Source: Gnetum montanum
Taxonomy: Eukaryota > Streptophyta > Gnetopsida > Gnetales > Gnetaceae
Reading direction: 5' to 3'
NCBI GenBank assembly: GCA_015680685.1
Contig: MNCI01025071.1
Location: 74,723-129,546 of the forward strand
Length of the DNA stretch: 54,824 bases
Shown here: positions 1-10,439 of the stretch, one piece after another
Layout of the letters: every line of letters starts with the position of its first letter
Numbering within the stretch: the first letter of the stretch is position 1
Notes under the pieces: model-generated
Told to the model about the DNA's origin: nothing
Seen by the model: the letters and a program-made list of their open reading frames with translations, nothing else
Databases searched by the model: none
Position numbers and translations under genes: made by a program

Positions 1-2425
1 GTTCTCGCGCAGGTCGTCGAGAAGTGGAGATGGGTTGTGTGCCAGGGTGTTTTGGCACTTGGACCACAAAGGGAATGGGTCGGTTGTTTGTTGTGGTGGC
101 AACCGAAGGGGGTATGCGGATGATGAATGGTTTTGATGGTGTGGAAGACGTGCGTGTGGTAAAAGGGGTTTGAGGAGATGTTGGAGTAGGTGTGTTTTCT
201 AAAGGCCTCCGAATCACAAAAGGTCTTCGCGGGACGTCTTGTCTGTTTTCCATATGGATAGTATTAATTACATATGGGTCATCGTTGGTTTTGGTATTGA
301 GAGGGTCTTTGTAGATCCCCATGGATTGATTTTGGGGCCTTACTGGGTTTCTCTCGTCAAATACTACTTCACCCCCATCTATCATGCGTTGTATGTCTTG
401 CTTCAATGCATAACAGTAATCAGTCCCATGACCACACCGTTGATGATACTCACAAAACCTATCCAACCTAAAGCCTTTTGGGATAGGGGGTTCGTTGGGT
501 GTTGCTAAGGCTGGATTTTTGGCCAATTCGCAAAAGCGATCATGTCTTTGTGAGGCCGCAGGAGACATTTGTTTATGTTGAATTAACTCAGCCTTTAGAA
601 GTTGTTCAAGCAGTTGTGAAGGCTTCATGGGCAATCGTGTGTATTGAGTAGGGTCTTTCCTTTCGAAGGTTCGTGCATGACCTGTGTTGTTGTTTCTATT
701 TGAGGAACTTTCAGGTGTATGAGTGGGTGCTGTTCTTTCACAGTTGTTTGGGATAGCGGGTTGTCTTCCCTCAGCCACTGCTGCTACCATTGTTTTGGGT
801 TTATCTTTCCTTATGTGTTGACTTCTAAAGATTGAGTAGGCTGGGTCATTACTTGTTTGTGCTGCTTCTTCTATGTCTTTGATTTGTACAAATGCTTGGC
901 TCAATGTGCGGGCTTTTAGGTAGTAAAGTTTTGACTTAATAAAGTCATTCACGGTTGACTTAAGGATAGTGAGTAAATATGTTTCAGGGATAGGTTCATG
1001 AAGTTTGTTTAAGGCTGCACTCCACCTTTGGATAAATTTCTGCGCTGGCTCTAATGACACTTGTTTAATTTGAATCAAGCTATCTAATGTGGCTTCAGGT
1101 TTCAGATTGTATTTGAAACGGGTGACAAATTGATGCAACAAATTCTCTAAAGAAGATATGGAGCTACGGGGTAGAGATCGGTACCAGTCTAAGGCTTTTC
1201 CGGTTAAGGACATTGCAAACACTCGCAAGATTACATGGGGCCATGCTTGAAGTAAAAGGCTTTCGGTTCTAAATGTCACTAGGTGGGCATTTGGGTCCCC
1301 TTCTCCATTGTACTTGGTCAGTTGAGGTAATGAGACTCCTTTTGGCAAGGTCAAGGGTGGAACTGAGGGGTCAATTGGGTCATCTTGATAGAAATCTAGT
1401 ACCTTGACTTCCTCATTGTTGAAAGTTTTAAGGCGTTTTAATTCTTCTGCCAACGAGTGCATCATTTTTTGTGTGTCTGCCCATTCTTGGGCGGTAGGCA
1501 AACCAATGGATTGAGTTGATTGTGGATGATAATGGTTTAATTGTTGCATTGTTTGTGGAAAAGTAGGTTGTTGGGCTAACATTTGTTGTGGTGGGATGGT
1601 ATTCGGGACTGAGACTACTGGTGGAACCCATTGCCCAGCCACATGTTGTGAGGCAACACCTTGAACATGTTGGGTAGGAGTAATCAATGGTGCCCTATGA
1701 ATTTGCATCTGGGGTATGTAATGGGTGGATGTGGAAGCTGGTATGACTGACGGTATTCCAATTACTTGAGGTTGGAGGATTGACCCTGCGTTGGTTTGGG
1801 GGAGTTGTTGGGACTGCACTGGTGGAGGAATGATGGAAGTGGATGCATCAGAGTGAATGTTATTGAGCACGGAGAAGATAGGGATGGAATGGGGAACAGG
1901 TGCTTGAATGTTTGTGGATGAAGAAGGAAACATAGTTTCTTCTAGGAAAGGATGGGATAATAGGTTTGTGTGGGCATGGGGGCTAACAGTATGGTATGAT
2001 TCTCCATGTTCAGATTGGGCTGCAAAGTCATCTTCTTCGTCTTGAGGCTCTATGGGAGGTAGTTGTAAGGCTTGACTTCTAGTCATAAGAAGTTGGGATA
2101 TGAGTTTATGATGGTTTTCAGATAGTGGGATTATGTCAAAAGCTGAAGGGATAAACTCACGTCCTCCTTTATGGATGAATTCATATTCTCGCTTAGCTTC
2201 CCTCTCTATACGATCAATGGGTAGGTTGGCTTGGATCTTAACACAGATAAAATTATATTGTTCGGGTGTAAGAGTTGCGTGAATAGGGCCTTTGCCTTGT
2301 AGCCTGAGGGATTGGCGTGTAGGGCCTTGAGGATTTATGTGTTCAATAACGGTTATAGATTCCGTAGCAGTCACAGGGTTTGAAGCAATTGGTAGTGTTA
2401 CTGGGTTGACTTGGGAAGATTCCAT
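1..2425 (-). CDS. gag: Gag polyprotein of element A, open for 808 codons and incomplete at the window edge
   Basis: Translating the minus strand from the ATG at 2425-2423 gives 808 codons with no stop, ending because the window ends. An in-frame TGA and no ATG lie upstream, so this start is favoured. In order: an N-terminal region (PEQYNFICVKIQ, then EREAKREYEF), a Pro/Gln-rich linker, the retroelement gag core (LPKGVSLPQLTKYNGEGDP, ALDWYRSLP, LLHQFVTRFKYN, AQKFIQRWSAALNKLHEP), a cysteine/histidine segment (FCEYHQRCGHGTDYC) and a tail with repeats such as PFVIRRP and PFIIRIP. Gag forms the particle that packages element RNA. Homologous segments of element C align throughout but carry stops and a frameshift there, so A is much younger or better preserved. 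Confident for gag; the C-terminus is unknown. Confidence 0.9.
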   Translation of the reverse strand, partial: MESSQVNPVTLPIASNPVTATESITVIEHINPQGPTRQSLRLQGKGPIHATLTPEQYNFICVKIQANLPIDRIEREAKREYEFIHKGGREFIPSAFDIIPLSENHHKLISQLLMTRSQALQLPPIEPQDEEDDFAAQSEHGESYHTVSPHAHTNLLSHPFLEETMFPSSSTNIQAPVPHSIPIFSVLNNIHSDASTSIIPPPVQSQQLPQTNAGSILQPQVIGIPSVIPASTSTHYIPQMQIHRAPLITPTQHVQGVASQHVAGQWVPPVVSVPNTIPPQQMLAQQPTFPQTMQQLNHYHPQSTQSIGLPTAQEWADTQKMMHSLAEELKRLKTFNNEEVKVLDFYQDDPIDPSVPPLTLPKGVSLPQLTKYNGEGDPNAHLVTFRTESLLLQAWPHVILRVFAMSLTGKALDWYRSLPRSSISSLENLLHQFVTRFKYNLKPEATLDSLIQIKQVSLEPAQKFIQRWSAALNKLHEPIPETYLLTILKSTVNDFIKSKLYYLKARTLSQAFVQIKDIEEAAQTSNDPAYSIFRSQHIRKDKPKTMVAAVAEGRQPAIPNNCERTAPTHTPESSSNRNNNTGHARTFERKDPTQYTRLPMKPSQLLEQLLKAELIQHKQMSPAASQRHDRFCELAKNPALATPNEPPIPKGFRLDRFCEYHQRCGHGTDYCYALKQDIQRMIDGGEVVFDERNPVRPQNQSMGIYKDPLNTKTNDDPYVINTIHMENRQDVPRRPFVIRRPLENTPTPTSPQTPFTTRTSSTPSKPFIIRIPPSVATTTNNRPIPFVVQVPKHPGTQPISTSRRPARE

Positions 2426-2590
2426 GATAAATGTGAATGGACTGGGATAGACGAATGGAGTTGGATCGTAAGCAATTGTAGTGTGGGGTGACACAAGCTT
2501 AGTGTGATCAACAGGGATGAAGAGACTCAAATGGGCAAGATGGATGAGTTTTGATAGGTAGTGAGGTTTTAATCAATAACAAGAAAGTGG

Positions 2591-2607
2591 CCCTCCTTCT
2601 AGCGCCA
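2591..2607 (-). promoter_or_regulatory. Primer-binding site and 5' leader of element A
   Basis: On the minus strand TGGCGCTAGAAGGAGGG lies 5 nt inside the LTR end. TGG matches the tRNA CCA tail, and the identical 17-mer is found at 22739-22755 in element C. The 165 bases between here and the gag ATG (2426-2590) form the leader; I see no other gene in them. The exact primer tRNA was not determined. Confidence 0.85.
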
Positions 2608-3220
2608 AAAACTGTACTGACCTAAATCGTCGGTGTGAGGCTGGAATGGAAACAGACACCGAAAGATTGTTGGGCAGCCACAGTTGACCCTGCCTTCGCT
2701 TGAGGGCAAGCTGGAAAATGGAATGAAGGCAGAGTGCCTTGGATGGTTTACACGCAAATCAAACAAGGACTTCCCTGAGCGGAAGCTACGGCTAGCGCTG
2801 GGGTTAGCGTAAACGATGTAAACGGGATGTAAACGGAATGCAAACAGCGACACAAAATGTAAACAGAGCGTACTGAATTATAAATAAAGCATAAATAGAG
2901 TTATATTGTAAACAAAGCATAAACCGAAGTAAATAATGTAAATAGGAGGCAATGAACTTTATTGTATTGTTTAATAAAAATGTATGCACCGGTCGAAGTG
3001 TAGCTGCACGTGTGGATGGCAGGTCAAGCACTAAGCCCCAGGATGATGTCTGAAGTGACGATGCGATAATGTGATGTGATGAACATGAAAAATACTTGGA
3101 TGCCAACAGTCAGATGTGCCGAGCGCCCAAGGATTGCCAATTCTGTAATTTCTCAGAATTGCCAATGTCTCTAATTTTTTGCCTCCAATTGCCCCCCTTG
3201 ATTTATGTGAATTGATAGGG

Positions 3221-3228
3221 TATTTATA
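3221..3228 (-). promoter_or_regulatory. TATA box of the element A LTR
   Basis: TATAAATA on the minus strand, inside the LTR with about 600 bases of R-U5 downstream. It is preceded by GGCCCAACCC. The position fits an LTR promoter driving gag; the start site is inferred. Confidence 0.6.
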
Positions 3229-3672
3229 GGGTTGGGCCGTGCTCCGGCACAGAATTTTAGAATGGAATCAACGGCTGAGAGATGAGAGGAAAGTGGATCT
3301 GGTAACATGTGTCCAATAGACAGTTGTGCTTGGGTTAGATGCATGCTGGTGAGAGTTGGATGTGTGTCGGACAGTTGTGCACGAGTTGGATGTGTGTCGG
3401 CAAGCTACGTTCTTGACCAGATACATTACATTTTACAATTTATGGGTTATTCAAGCCCATGAAAGTACATTTAATTTAAACATGAGGGCCTAACGTGCCC
3501 ACATATGTCGATTCATGATGAAATGTACAACAAGAGAAATTTGACCCCTGTTTGCGTAAAACTTCCTTGTTCCTGAGTCTTTCTGAAATTTTCTGGAATG
3601 TTCTAAAAGTTGCTGATGCTGGTAATTCTCTGCCATTTTCTGAAATATTTCTGGAATTTTTTGAAACTTCGA

Positions 3673-3910
3673 TGAATAGTGTATGCGTGATGAATAGTGT
3701 TTTACGCAATGAATAGTGTTCATGCGATGAATAGTATTTTATGCAGTGAATAGTGTTCACGCGATGAATAGTGTTTTACGTAGTGAATAGTGTTCACGCG
3801 ATGAATAGTATTTTACGCAGTGAATAGTGTTCACGCGATGAATAGTGTTTTACGCAGTGAATAGTGTTCACGCGATGAATAGTATTTTATGCAGTGAATA
3901 GTGTTCATGC
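3673..3910. repeat. Tandem TGAATAGTG array in U3 of element A
   Basis: Subunits of 18-19 bases built on TGAATAGTG alternate as ..GTTTTACGCA and ..GTTCACGCGA, giving a 37-base dimer repeated about six times. A shorter stretch of the same array recurs at 4062-4130. It ends at an ACGCT-containing hairpin. Arrays in U3 often vary promoter strength in plant LTRs; that role here is inference. Confidence 0.85.
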
Positions 3911-3912
3911 AT

Positions 3913-3932
3913 CTTACGCTTTGCAGCGTAAG
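3913..3932. other. Perfect hairpin in the LTR of element A
   Basis: CTTACGCT, loop TTGC, AGCGTAAG: an 8-bp perfect stem with a 4-base loop. Decayed copies follow near 4139 and 4331. The arm ACGCT/AGCGT is the half-site of the palindrome that recurs in element C. Confidence 0.7.
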
Positions 3933-4599
3933 AAAATATAGCCGTAGCGTAATTAACCGAAAACACCTCCTTTAAGGCCCAAATTTTGATTTTCTAGAAG
4001 TTGCTGATGCTGAGGATCTTCTGCTATTTTTTTGAAACTTTTCTGGAATTTTCTGAAACTTTGATGAATAGTGTTTGTGCGGTGAATAGCGTTTTACGCA
4101 GTGAATAGTGTTCACGTGATGAATAGTGTTTACGCATCCTTACGCTTTGCAGTGTAATAAAATGTAGCCGCAGCGTAATTAACCGAAAACACCTCCTTTA
4201 ATGCCCGAATTTTGATTTTCTGAAGGCTGGAAGCTGCTGGGGACCTTAGCGAAGGTCACGGGGGTCCTTGTGCTTGATTTCGGCCTGTTTTGACTTAGTT
4301 TTGGGGCCCCAAAAATTGGTGACGTTGATCCTTACGTTTTGCAACATAAGCACAGCGCAAGCACATTGTACTTAGCAAAAATTGCACTTTTTAACCTTAA
4401 AATGGATGATTCTTGATGCCGAGACTTGTCGTCGTGATTTGTGGGCACCCGGGAGACCTTTCTTGCTCCATGGTGGGCTGCTTGAAGCCATTTCAGAGAC
4501 TTTGAAGTTGTTTGGAAGTGTTGCCAAAATTTTTTATGGTGTTTCAATAAGCAGGTTATCATTAATGCCATAGTTACTCTTGACTAGAAAAAGAAATTT

Positions 4600-5665
4600 T
4601 TGAAAGTTGTAAACAAGTTTTCAATAGTCTTTGCTTGATAATATCATGAGTTGAAAAGGATAGATCCTTGGATATGCCAACATTAAATCTACAAAGACTT
4701 CTTCATCAAGCTAAAAAGGCAACCATAAGTATGATTGAATCCAAAACTCAAGTAGATCATCAAGGAGAAAATTGAGCAACTTATCAAAGTAGGGTTCATA
4801 TATCTAATTGCAGATAGTGAGTGGGTTAGCCTACTAATTATTGTACCAAAGAAGAAAGAAAATGAAGGGTCTGTATAGACTTTTAAATGTTAAATATGGC
4901 AACTTACAAGCACCATTTTTTGTTGCCATTTGTGGACCAAGTTTTGGACACTGTTGCNGCATACACCACTACCATCAATTCCCATTTAGTGATGATGTAG
5001 CTCAATTATGCATCCACAATACTTTTACTTACACAGTGGATGTAGTATGGATGTTTTTGATCATCCAACTATGTAAGCACAACCCCTAGAGCATAATTTT
5101 GATACATCAATCATGATGTGGAATGTCCTAGACTAGTCTAGTGCTTGTAGAATTGGANGGCTCAATTAGCAAAAGAGCCATTTGATGGTCCAAGAGGGCA
5201 TTCTCTTGGAGCATAGGATTTTGAGCAAAGGGATTGAGGTGAACCCAAAGAAAGTATAGATCATCTAAGAAATAACTAGGTAATTGGAAATAGTAAAAGA
5301 TGTAAGGTCATTTCTTGGCCATACTAGTTACTATAGGTAGTTCATTGAAAACTTCTCAAGGATTGCCAAACTGTAGGTGAAACTTACAAAGAAGGATGCA
5401 TCATTCACCTGGATCAGGAAATGCAAGGATGCATTCCAACAATTAAAGTAGTAACTTATGGAAACTCCAATTCTACAAGCACTAGACTAGTCTAGGCCAT
5501 TCCACATCATGATTGATGTATCAAAATTATGCTCTAGGGGTTGTGCTTACATAGTTGGATGATCAAAAACATCCATACTACATCCACTATGTAAGTAAAA
5601 GTATTGTGGATGCATAATTGAGCTACATCATCACTAAATGGGAATTGATGGTAGTGGTGTATNTT
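4600..5665 (+). pseudogene. pol: Decayed reverse transcriptase and RNase H of element B
   Basis: Reading through stops and frame changes gives reverse transcriptase fragments: a PKK motif and LLPFVDQVLDTV about 4840-4957, then ILSKGIEVNPKKV, VRSFLGHTSYYR and KDASFTWIRKCKDAFQQL at 5210-5450, then RPFHIMID and YVSKSIVDAQ-like RNase H at 5490-5660. The stretch that should hold the catalytic YxDD (4959-5157) is instead an inverted copy of the RNase H part, fenced by single Ns. No function is possible as assembled. It copies element RNA into DNA in intact relatives. Confidence 0.75.
4959..5662. repeat. Inverted repeat fenced by Ns (arms 4959-5157 and 5466-5662)
   Basis: The left arm is a near-exact reverse complement of the right arm. 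Ns stand at 4958, 5158 and 5663. The right arm is in place as RNase H coding sequence; the left arm sits where the reverse transcriptase active site is expected. An assembly join is more likely than a natural inversion. Confidence 0.85.
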
Positions 5666-5794
5666 ATTTATTATTGAAAGATGCTTAAGACTAACTATTG
5701 AAATGTGGTAGGAGGATTGCATAGGCCAAAGGGCATCTTCCTATATGCAAAAGTCCCTCAAGGACTCATGAACATATTCTTAGCTTAATTCTTT

Positions 5795-5945
5795 GATGNT
5801 TTTAACAATCCTAAAAATTTTTCAATCCTAAAAAATTTTTAATTCTAAAAATTTTATCTTAAAAACTTTTCAATCCTAAAAATTTTTTTCAATCCTAAAA
5901 ATTTTTCCTTGCCACATGAGATCATACCAAAAATTTTTCAATCCT
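5795..5945. repeat. AT-rich short tandem repeat
   Basis: Irregular repeats of AATCCTAAAAATTTTT, about 15-20 bases each, start just after an N at 5799. The run ends at the direct repeat beginning about 5944. Confidence 0.7.
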
Positions 5946-7128
5946 AGCAAGTAGTGGATAGTTTAATTATAGCTGGTTTAATTCTGCAAGTTGGGACTAT
6001 ATATATTCTTGTACTTGCTTGCTCATTCTCTTGCTTTTGCAGCTTCGACTACTTGGCCGCATTGCCTAAACACACTGATGAGGGATGAAAGTTCCCAAAA
6101 ACATTTTGTGTAGTATCATGCATTATGCAATGCTTTGAGGTTTTTATAGTTATTCTATTTTATAGTTTTTACAATGTTTCTTTCTTTGCCATCACATTCT
6201 TTTCCTTGCCACACAAGGTCACACCAAAATTTTAAGTACCCTAAAATTTTTCTCTATCTCGTTACCTCGGAAATTCTAAACCTTGCTTGATAGCTCTTTT
6301 TCATTGTTATTCGAATCTAACCATTTTTAGATACCATTTCTTATTTTTGGTTAGGTATTAATCCTATGTAGGTTCTTCACGGGTTTTGATCTCGTTGTAG
6401 GACTTTATGGACCACAACATGATTCTACTCTTAGATCTATGTCTTGACCACCTCCCTACTTATGTTGATCTTCTTGGTTGTGGTTTCTTCTAAAGGTGCT
6501 TTCTTCAATTTCATCATAACCTTTGGTAATTTTTCTCCAGTGCCATTGCAACTCATCTCTTCAATGCTATTGTAGACTTTAGTTCATTACTATTATAGTC
6601 AGACGCTCATGAACATAACATTCTTTGGTGTTAGATCTCTCATGTCCACCATTCAAACATGAGGGCATTCCTAAACCCCATACACCTTTTGTCTCTATCA
6701 AAATATTTGATTTGTTGAATGTTTCATGGTCACTTTATAAAATATTGGTCTATAATAGATGTCTAGACAATGTCCCACCCCCACCTTGGTCAAAACAAGT
6801 GGGGTCCACTTTAATTATAGCAAGTAGTGTACGATTTAATTTTGCAAGTTGGGACTATATATATTCTTGCACAGGCTTGCTCATTCTCTTACTCTTGCAG
6901 ATTTGGCTACTTGGCTACATTACCTAAACACATTGATGAGGGGTGAAAGTCATTGAAAGTATTTTGTCTAATAACATGCATTATGTAATGCTTTGATCTT
7001 TTTATTACTTACTATTTTATAGTTATTCTATTTTATAGTTTCTATAGTGTTTCTTAATTTGCCATCCCATTCTTTTCCTTGCTGCATGAGATCATACCAA
7101 AATTTTAAGCACCCTAAAATTTTAAGTT
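5944..7128 (+). repeat. Direct repeat pair of about 310 bp between reverse transcriptase and integrase of B
   Basis: Copies at about 5944-6250 and 6819-7128 share GCAAGTAGTG, GCAAGTTGGGACTATATATA, TTGCTCATTCTCTT, TTACCTAAACACA-type and CACCCTAAAATTTT-type landmarks. The 570 bases between them have no recognised coding. The block replaces the rest of RNase H and the start of integrase. It may be remains of a small LTR element or a tandem duplication; TG/CA ends and target duplications are not clear. Confidence 0.6.
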
Positions 7129-7130
7129 TC

Positions 7131-7900
7131 TATTGCATCAAGTGGGCTAAAGTTGTTGTTGTCATTGATTGTTCATCTTCTATGGTGGCATGGTTTGTAG
7201 AAAAAAATTTCTGTAAACAGGTTTGGTGTGCCATGGGTACTAATTGCTAATAATGGAGCATACTTTATAAGTACAAAATTTTGAAAACTCATGTAATTCT
7301 TGGGGGTTTAACATAAAATTAGACTTCATACCACCCCTAAGAAAATGGTCAAATGGAAGTCATGCATAAAGAAATAATAAAAATACTAACATGCATAGTT
7401 AGCAAGTATAGAAAGGACTAGAGCAGTAAACTGAATGATGCTCTTTGGGCTTATCATTTAACATGGAAACTTCATATCAGGTATTCTTCCTATGAGTTAG
7501 TGTATGAAAATCTCCCAACTCTTCCTATCCAAATCAAGCTCCATACACTTTCAACGACATATGACCTTGACTTGGATTAAAGTCTGGCCCAAAGAGAAAT
7601 ATTGATGAATTTTAACATGCTAGATGAAAATTGATTAGTGGTCCTATTAGTGAATGAAGTACACAAGGTAGATAACAAGTAATTCCATGATCTTAGAATA
7701 ACAAAAGTTAAATTTCAACCAAGAGATAAGATGCTCTGTTGGAACCCCATGCATGTTCCACAACATTAAAACATCCAAACACTATAGAAGGGCACTTACA
7801 TTATTAATGAAGCTTTTCCATTTAGGGCCAAGATGATTTACCATCCTACTAGCCCAAACAAAAGGTTATTAGTCAATGTACAATAAGTTAAACCTTTCTT
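7131..7900 (+). pseudogene. pol: Decayed integrase of element B
   Basis: Fragments in order: IKWAKVVVVID (start of the catalytic core), IANNGAYF where relatives have a D-N-G motif (the Asp is Asn here), NGQMEVMHKEI carrying the catalytic Glu, NDALWAYHLTWKLHIRYSS, YELVYENLPTLPIQ, and a C-terminal AFPFRAKMIYHPTSPN. Many stops and frame changes break it. Integrase would insert element DNA. A purine-rich GTGGGGGAGATGG follows at 7986. Confidence 0.75.
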
Positions 7901-10380
7901 GGAGATAAGAATAACCGATGGAAACAATAGCCTAACAGATGTACATGCATGCTTAATCTTTTGGATCTCTCCCTTCCAACTTAGTTGTGGGGGAGATGGC
8001 CATCCATGCTAACATTTTGTAATGGCTTCTCAATTTTTGAACTTTTTTGTTTTACATTATTTTTAGATAAATTTTTCATTTTCTTGGATATTTTGCAATT
8101 TCTTTTATATTTTACCTTATTTGGATTTCTAACATGTATTTTTCTTCTTTATTGCCATCAAGACTTTGGTGCTTGATACAACTACTTATTATTGAAGGTT
8201 CATTAAACTATATTGATTGAATTGATTGCTTAATGACTAAATTTCATCTTTGAATTTTGACATTGATTTTCTCATGGTATTAGGCAGTAAGCTCACATCA
8301 TCCAGTCATTCCACTCAACTCCATGGTGTTCTCTCATTTTGGAAGCATGAGGTTCTTTCATTATAATAACTTATAAAGAATCCATGACTTCAATATTTTC
8401 TAGACTTGGAATGATTCAAGTGGAATTTATAGCTTCAAAGGGACTTATCACCTTTTATACTTACCAACCATTTGAAGTTTTATTGGTATTCTCATTTATT
8501 CCTTACCATTCCTAATGTTGAATAATAATAGGAAGTAATGTGTTTTCATGGTGTGGTTTCCATGAGAAAAAATAAAATGCAAAACAAAAGATGAGAATAC
8601 AAAGCACACCCCTTAGACAAAATAATGAACTACAAGAATTGGTTATGGGGTTGGAAAGACATGTTACTCATGACTGTACACGCCCCTCTAAGTAAGGCCC
8701 TCTTAACTTCCTACTTTTCTTTTCTTCTTTACCTATAATGGTGGATGATCTTTGGCGGTGTTCATGAACTCTAGGGGTTAAATAGTCTAAATGTGCCAAT
8801 GCAAAGTCACTAGCAGTTGATGGACTTGATTCCAACTAAGGATGGGATAATATTACATCATATTAATCCAAAAATGACTTCATGTGAATGTGATGCAAGA
8901 CTCTATTATCGCACATTCTTTCTCATCATCCATTCTTACTATCTACCACTTCATTACCTCATATCATGTTTGATTAATGTATCTATTCTGATATGTCTTA
9001 ATTCTTTGGTCATTTCTTGTATAGATTTAATTTTTTAAAATCCATGACCATTAATCATCTGGGATTCCTATGGACTCTTAGGTATGAGGGCATGCAAGGA
9101 AATTAAGGGCATGAGCCTACTATGGGAAAGATCCTTAGTCTAGATGATTAAACTTCCTATCCCTTAGTCATTTCACTTTCAAATCCATTGTTTTCCAAAT
9201 CAGGACATCTAGTTTTTATGCTCCTTGATAATATAATCTCTTCAAAATCTCCTTTTCTAGCTCCATTCTAAGCCCTCCTCCATGATTTGTCCTTATTCTA
9301 GTTTTTTTTGACTTTTCTTAGGCTCCAATTTAATCACCAAACTCTTCCCCAATAGTTTGTTTTTTATTGTGAAAAATTATCTTCATAGGCTGCATCAACA
9401 CATCCCCATTGATGTAGCTAAATGCGTTGATGCATTCGCATAGATGCATAATAAAAATTCTATATATATGCAATAATACTTAGCTAATTTTTCACATTTG
9501 CATCATAATGCTAGGAGAGTTTTTTCATTTTTCAAAGCCCAGAGCACCTTCGAATTACTATAACTTGCAAACCACTTATTTGGTGCAATTCATTCTTTGA
9601 TCCTCTAGCTATTGGAGGTGAGCTTTATGTCGTGAGGGCCACAAACCTATGATTTATGATGGAAATTTTTTCAAAAATTTTTCTAGCTCTCCAAGGCTTA
9701 ACTAATAAAATAATATTAAAATAACCATGTACACCAAGTTAAACCTCATCAATAAACTCAAGTAGCTTAATGAATAAATAATAATAAAATAATCAATTTT
9801 CCATGATCAAAAGTAACATAAGTGTAACTTAACCAAATGAAGAAAGATATCAAAGAGCATTAAGGGTTACATATTAATCACTAATCCTTGGTTATGTTTG
9901 TGATCATAGATGATACTAAAGAGGGAACCATAGGGTGAAGGACCATCTTAGCCAAGGGAGAATCAATTAAGAAGAGGAAGGGGCCAACAACCACAATATC
10001 GCCAAGAACAAGAGGCCAAGACCCATGCAACGAGGCCTATTTAGGAGGAGCCCAAAGTGGAATTTGTTGGTTAGATTTCCATAGTAGAGATCAGCCGTCA
10101 TGGTAGGATGAGGTACCAAAGGCAAGGTCTAATATTAAGCTCACATTAACCAAGGATCAGTTGTAAAGAATTTGTTCCAAGAAACTCTAATGTTTAGTTC
10201 TCTAGATGCTTAACTTTAGTTCCTTCTTGGACTTGGTGCTAGAGGAAGTTGAAACTCAATTGTAGGGGTCTTCCATGTGGTTCATTCTCTCTTTTAGTGG
10301 AGAATGATACATGGAAGAAACATACCTCTTCTAGAACAACCGATAGGAAGAAACCATTATTAAAATCAAGGACATAACCA
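7901..10380 (+). other. Internal spacer of element B, no gene supported
   Basis: AT-rich sequence between integrase and the next decayed ORF. Short open frames show no family motif. A patch at 9389-9450 repeats TTGATG/CATCAA-type words that also cluster at 12925-13020 near the 3' LTR. Nothing else seen. Confidence 0.5.
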
Positions 10381-10439
10381 TATCTTTTTCGATTGAGGCC
10401 ATTGTGAAGGCCCTTGGCTTGCTTGACATAGGGAAAAAT

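Larger units (their letters stand above)
3603..4222. repeat. Duplicated block inside the element A LTR
   Basis: The segment around 3603-3990 (GTTGCTGATGCTG, the TGAATAGTG array, a TTACGCTTTGCAG hairpin, ACCGAAAACACCTCC) is followed by a second diverged copy about 3990-4222 with the same order of landmarks and a shorter array. This is a segmental tandem duplication in U3. Confidence 0.7.
1..4546 (-). mobile_element. Tat-lineage Ty3/gypsy element A, 5' part only (cut by window edge)
   Basis: Reading on the minus strand, a 1.9 kb LTR (4546 down to 2613) is followed by a primer-binding site, a short leader and a long open gag frame that runs off position 1. The gag protein is clearly homologous to that of element C (21531-39695), which has the dual RNase H typical of the Tat lineage, so A is assigned to Tat by that link. 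Its LTR opens TGAAACACCA and closes CAGTACA, the same ends as element C, yet the LTR bodies differ. The base pairs flanking the LTR start are ATAAG (4547-4551), the predicted target duplication; its partner lies outside the window. Protease and pol are not in view. Confidence 0.88.
2613..4546 (-). repeat. LTR of element A (1934 bp)
   Basis: On the minus strand it runs from TGAAACACCATAAAA (4546) to CAGTACA (2613), with TG...CA ends, directly next to the primer-binding site. U3 holds the TGAATAGTG repeats and a duplicated block; a TATA box is at 3221-3228. Only this 5' LTR is in the window, so age by LTR comparison is not possible here. The ends were fixed by comparison with the LTRs of element C. 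Confidence 0.85.

Noticed and set aside
4841-5089. 82-residue open frame continuing from the reverse transcriptase of element B
   Set aside because: Its second half is the N-fenced inverted copy of RNase H sequence, so the frame is chimeric.
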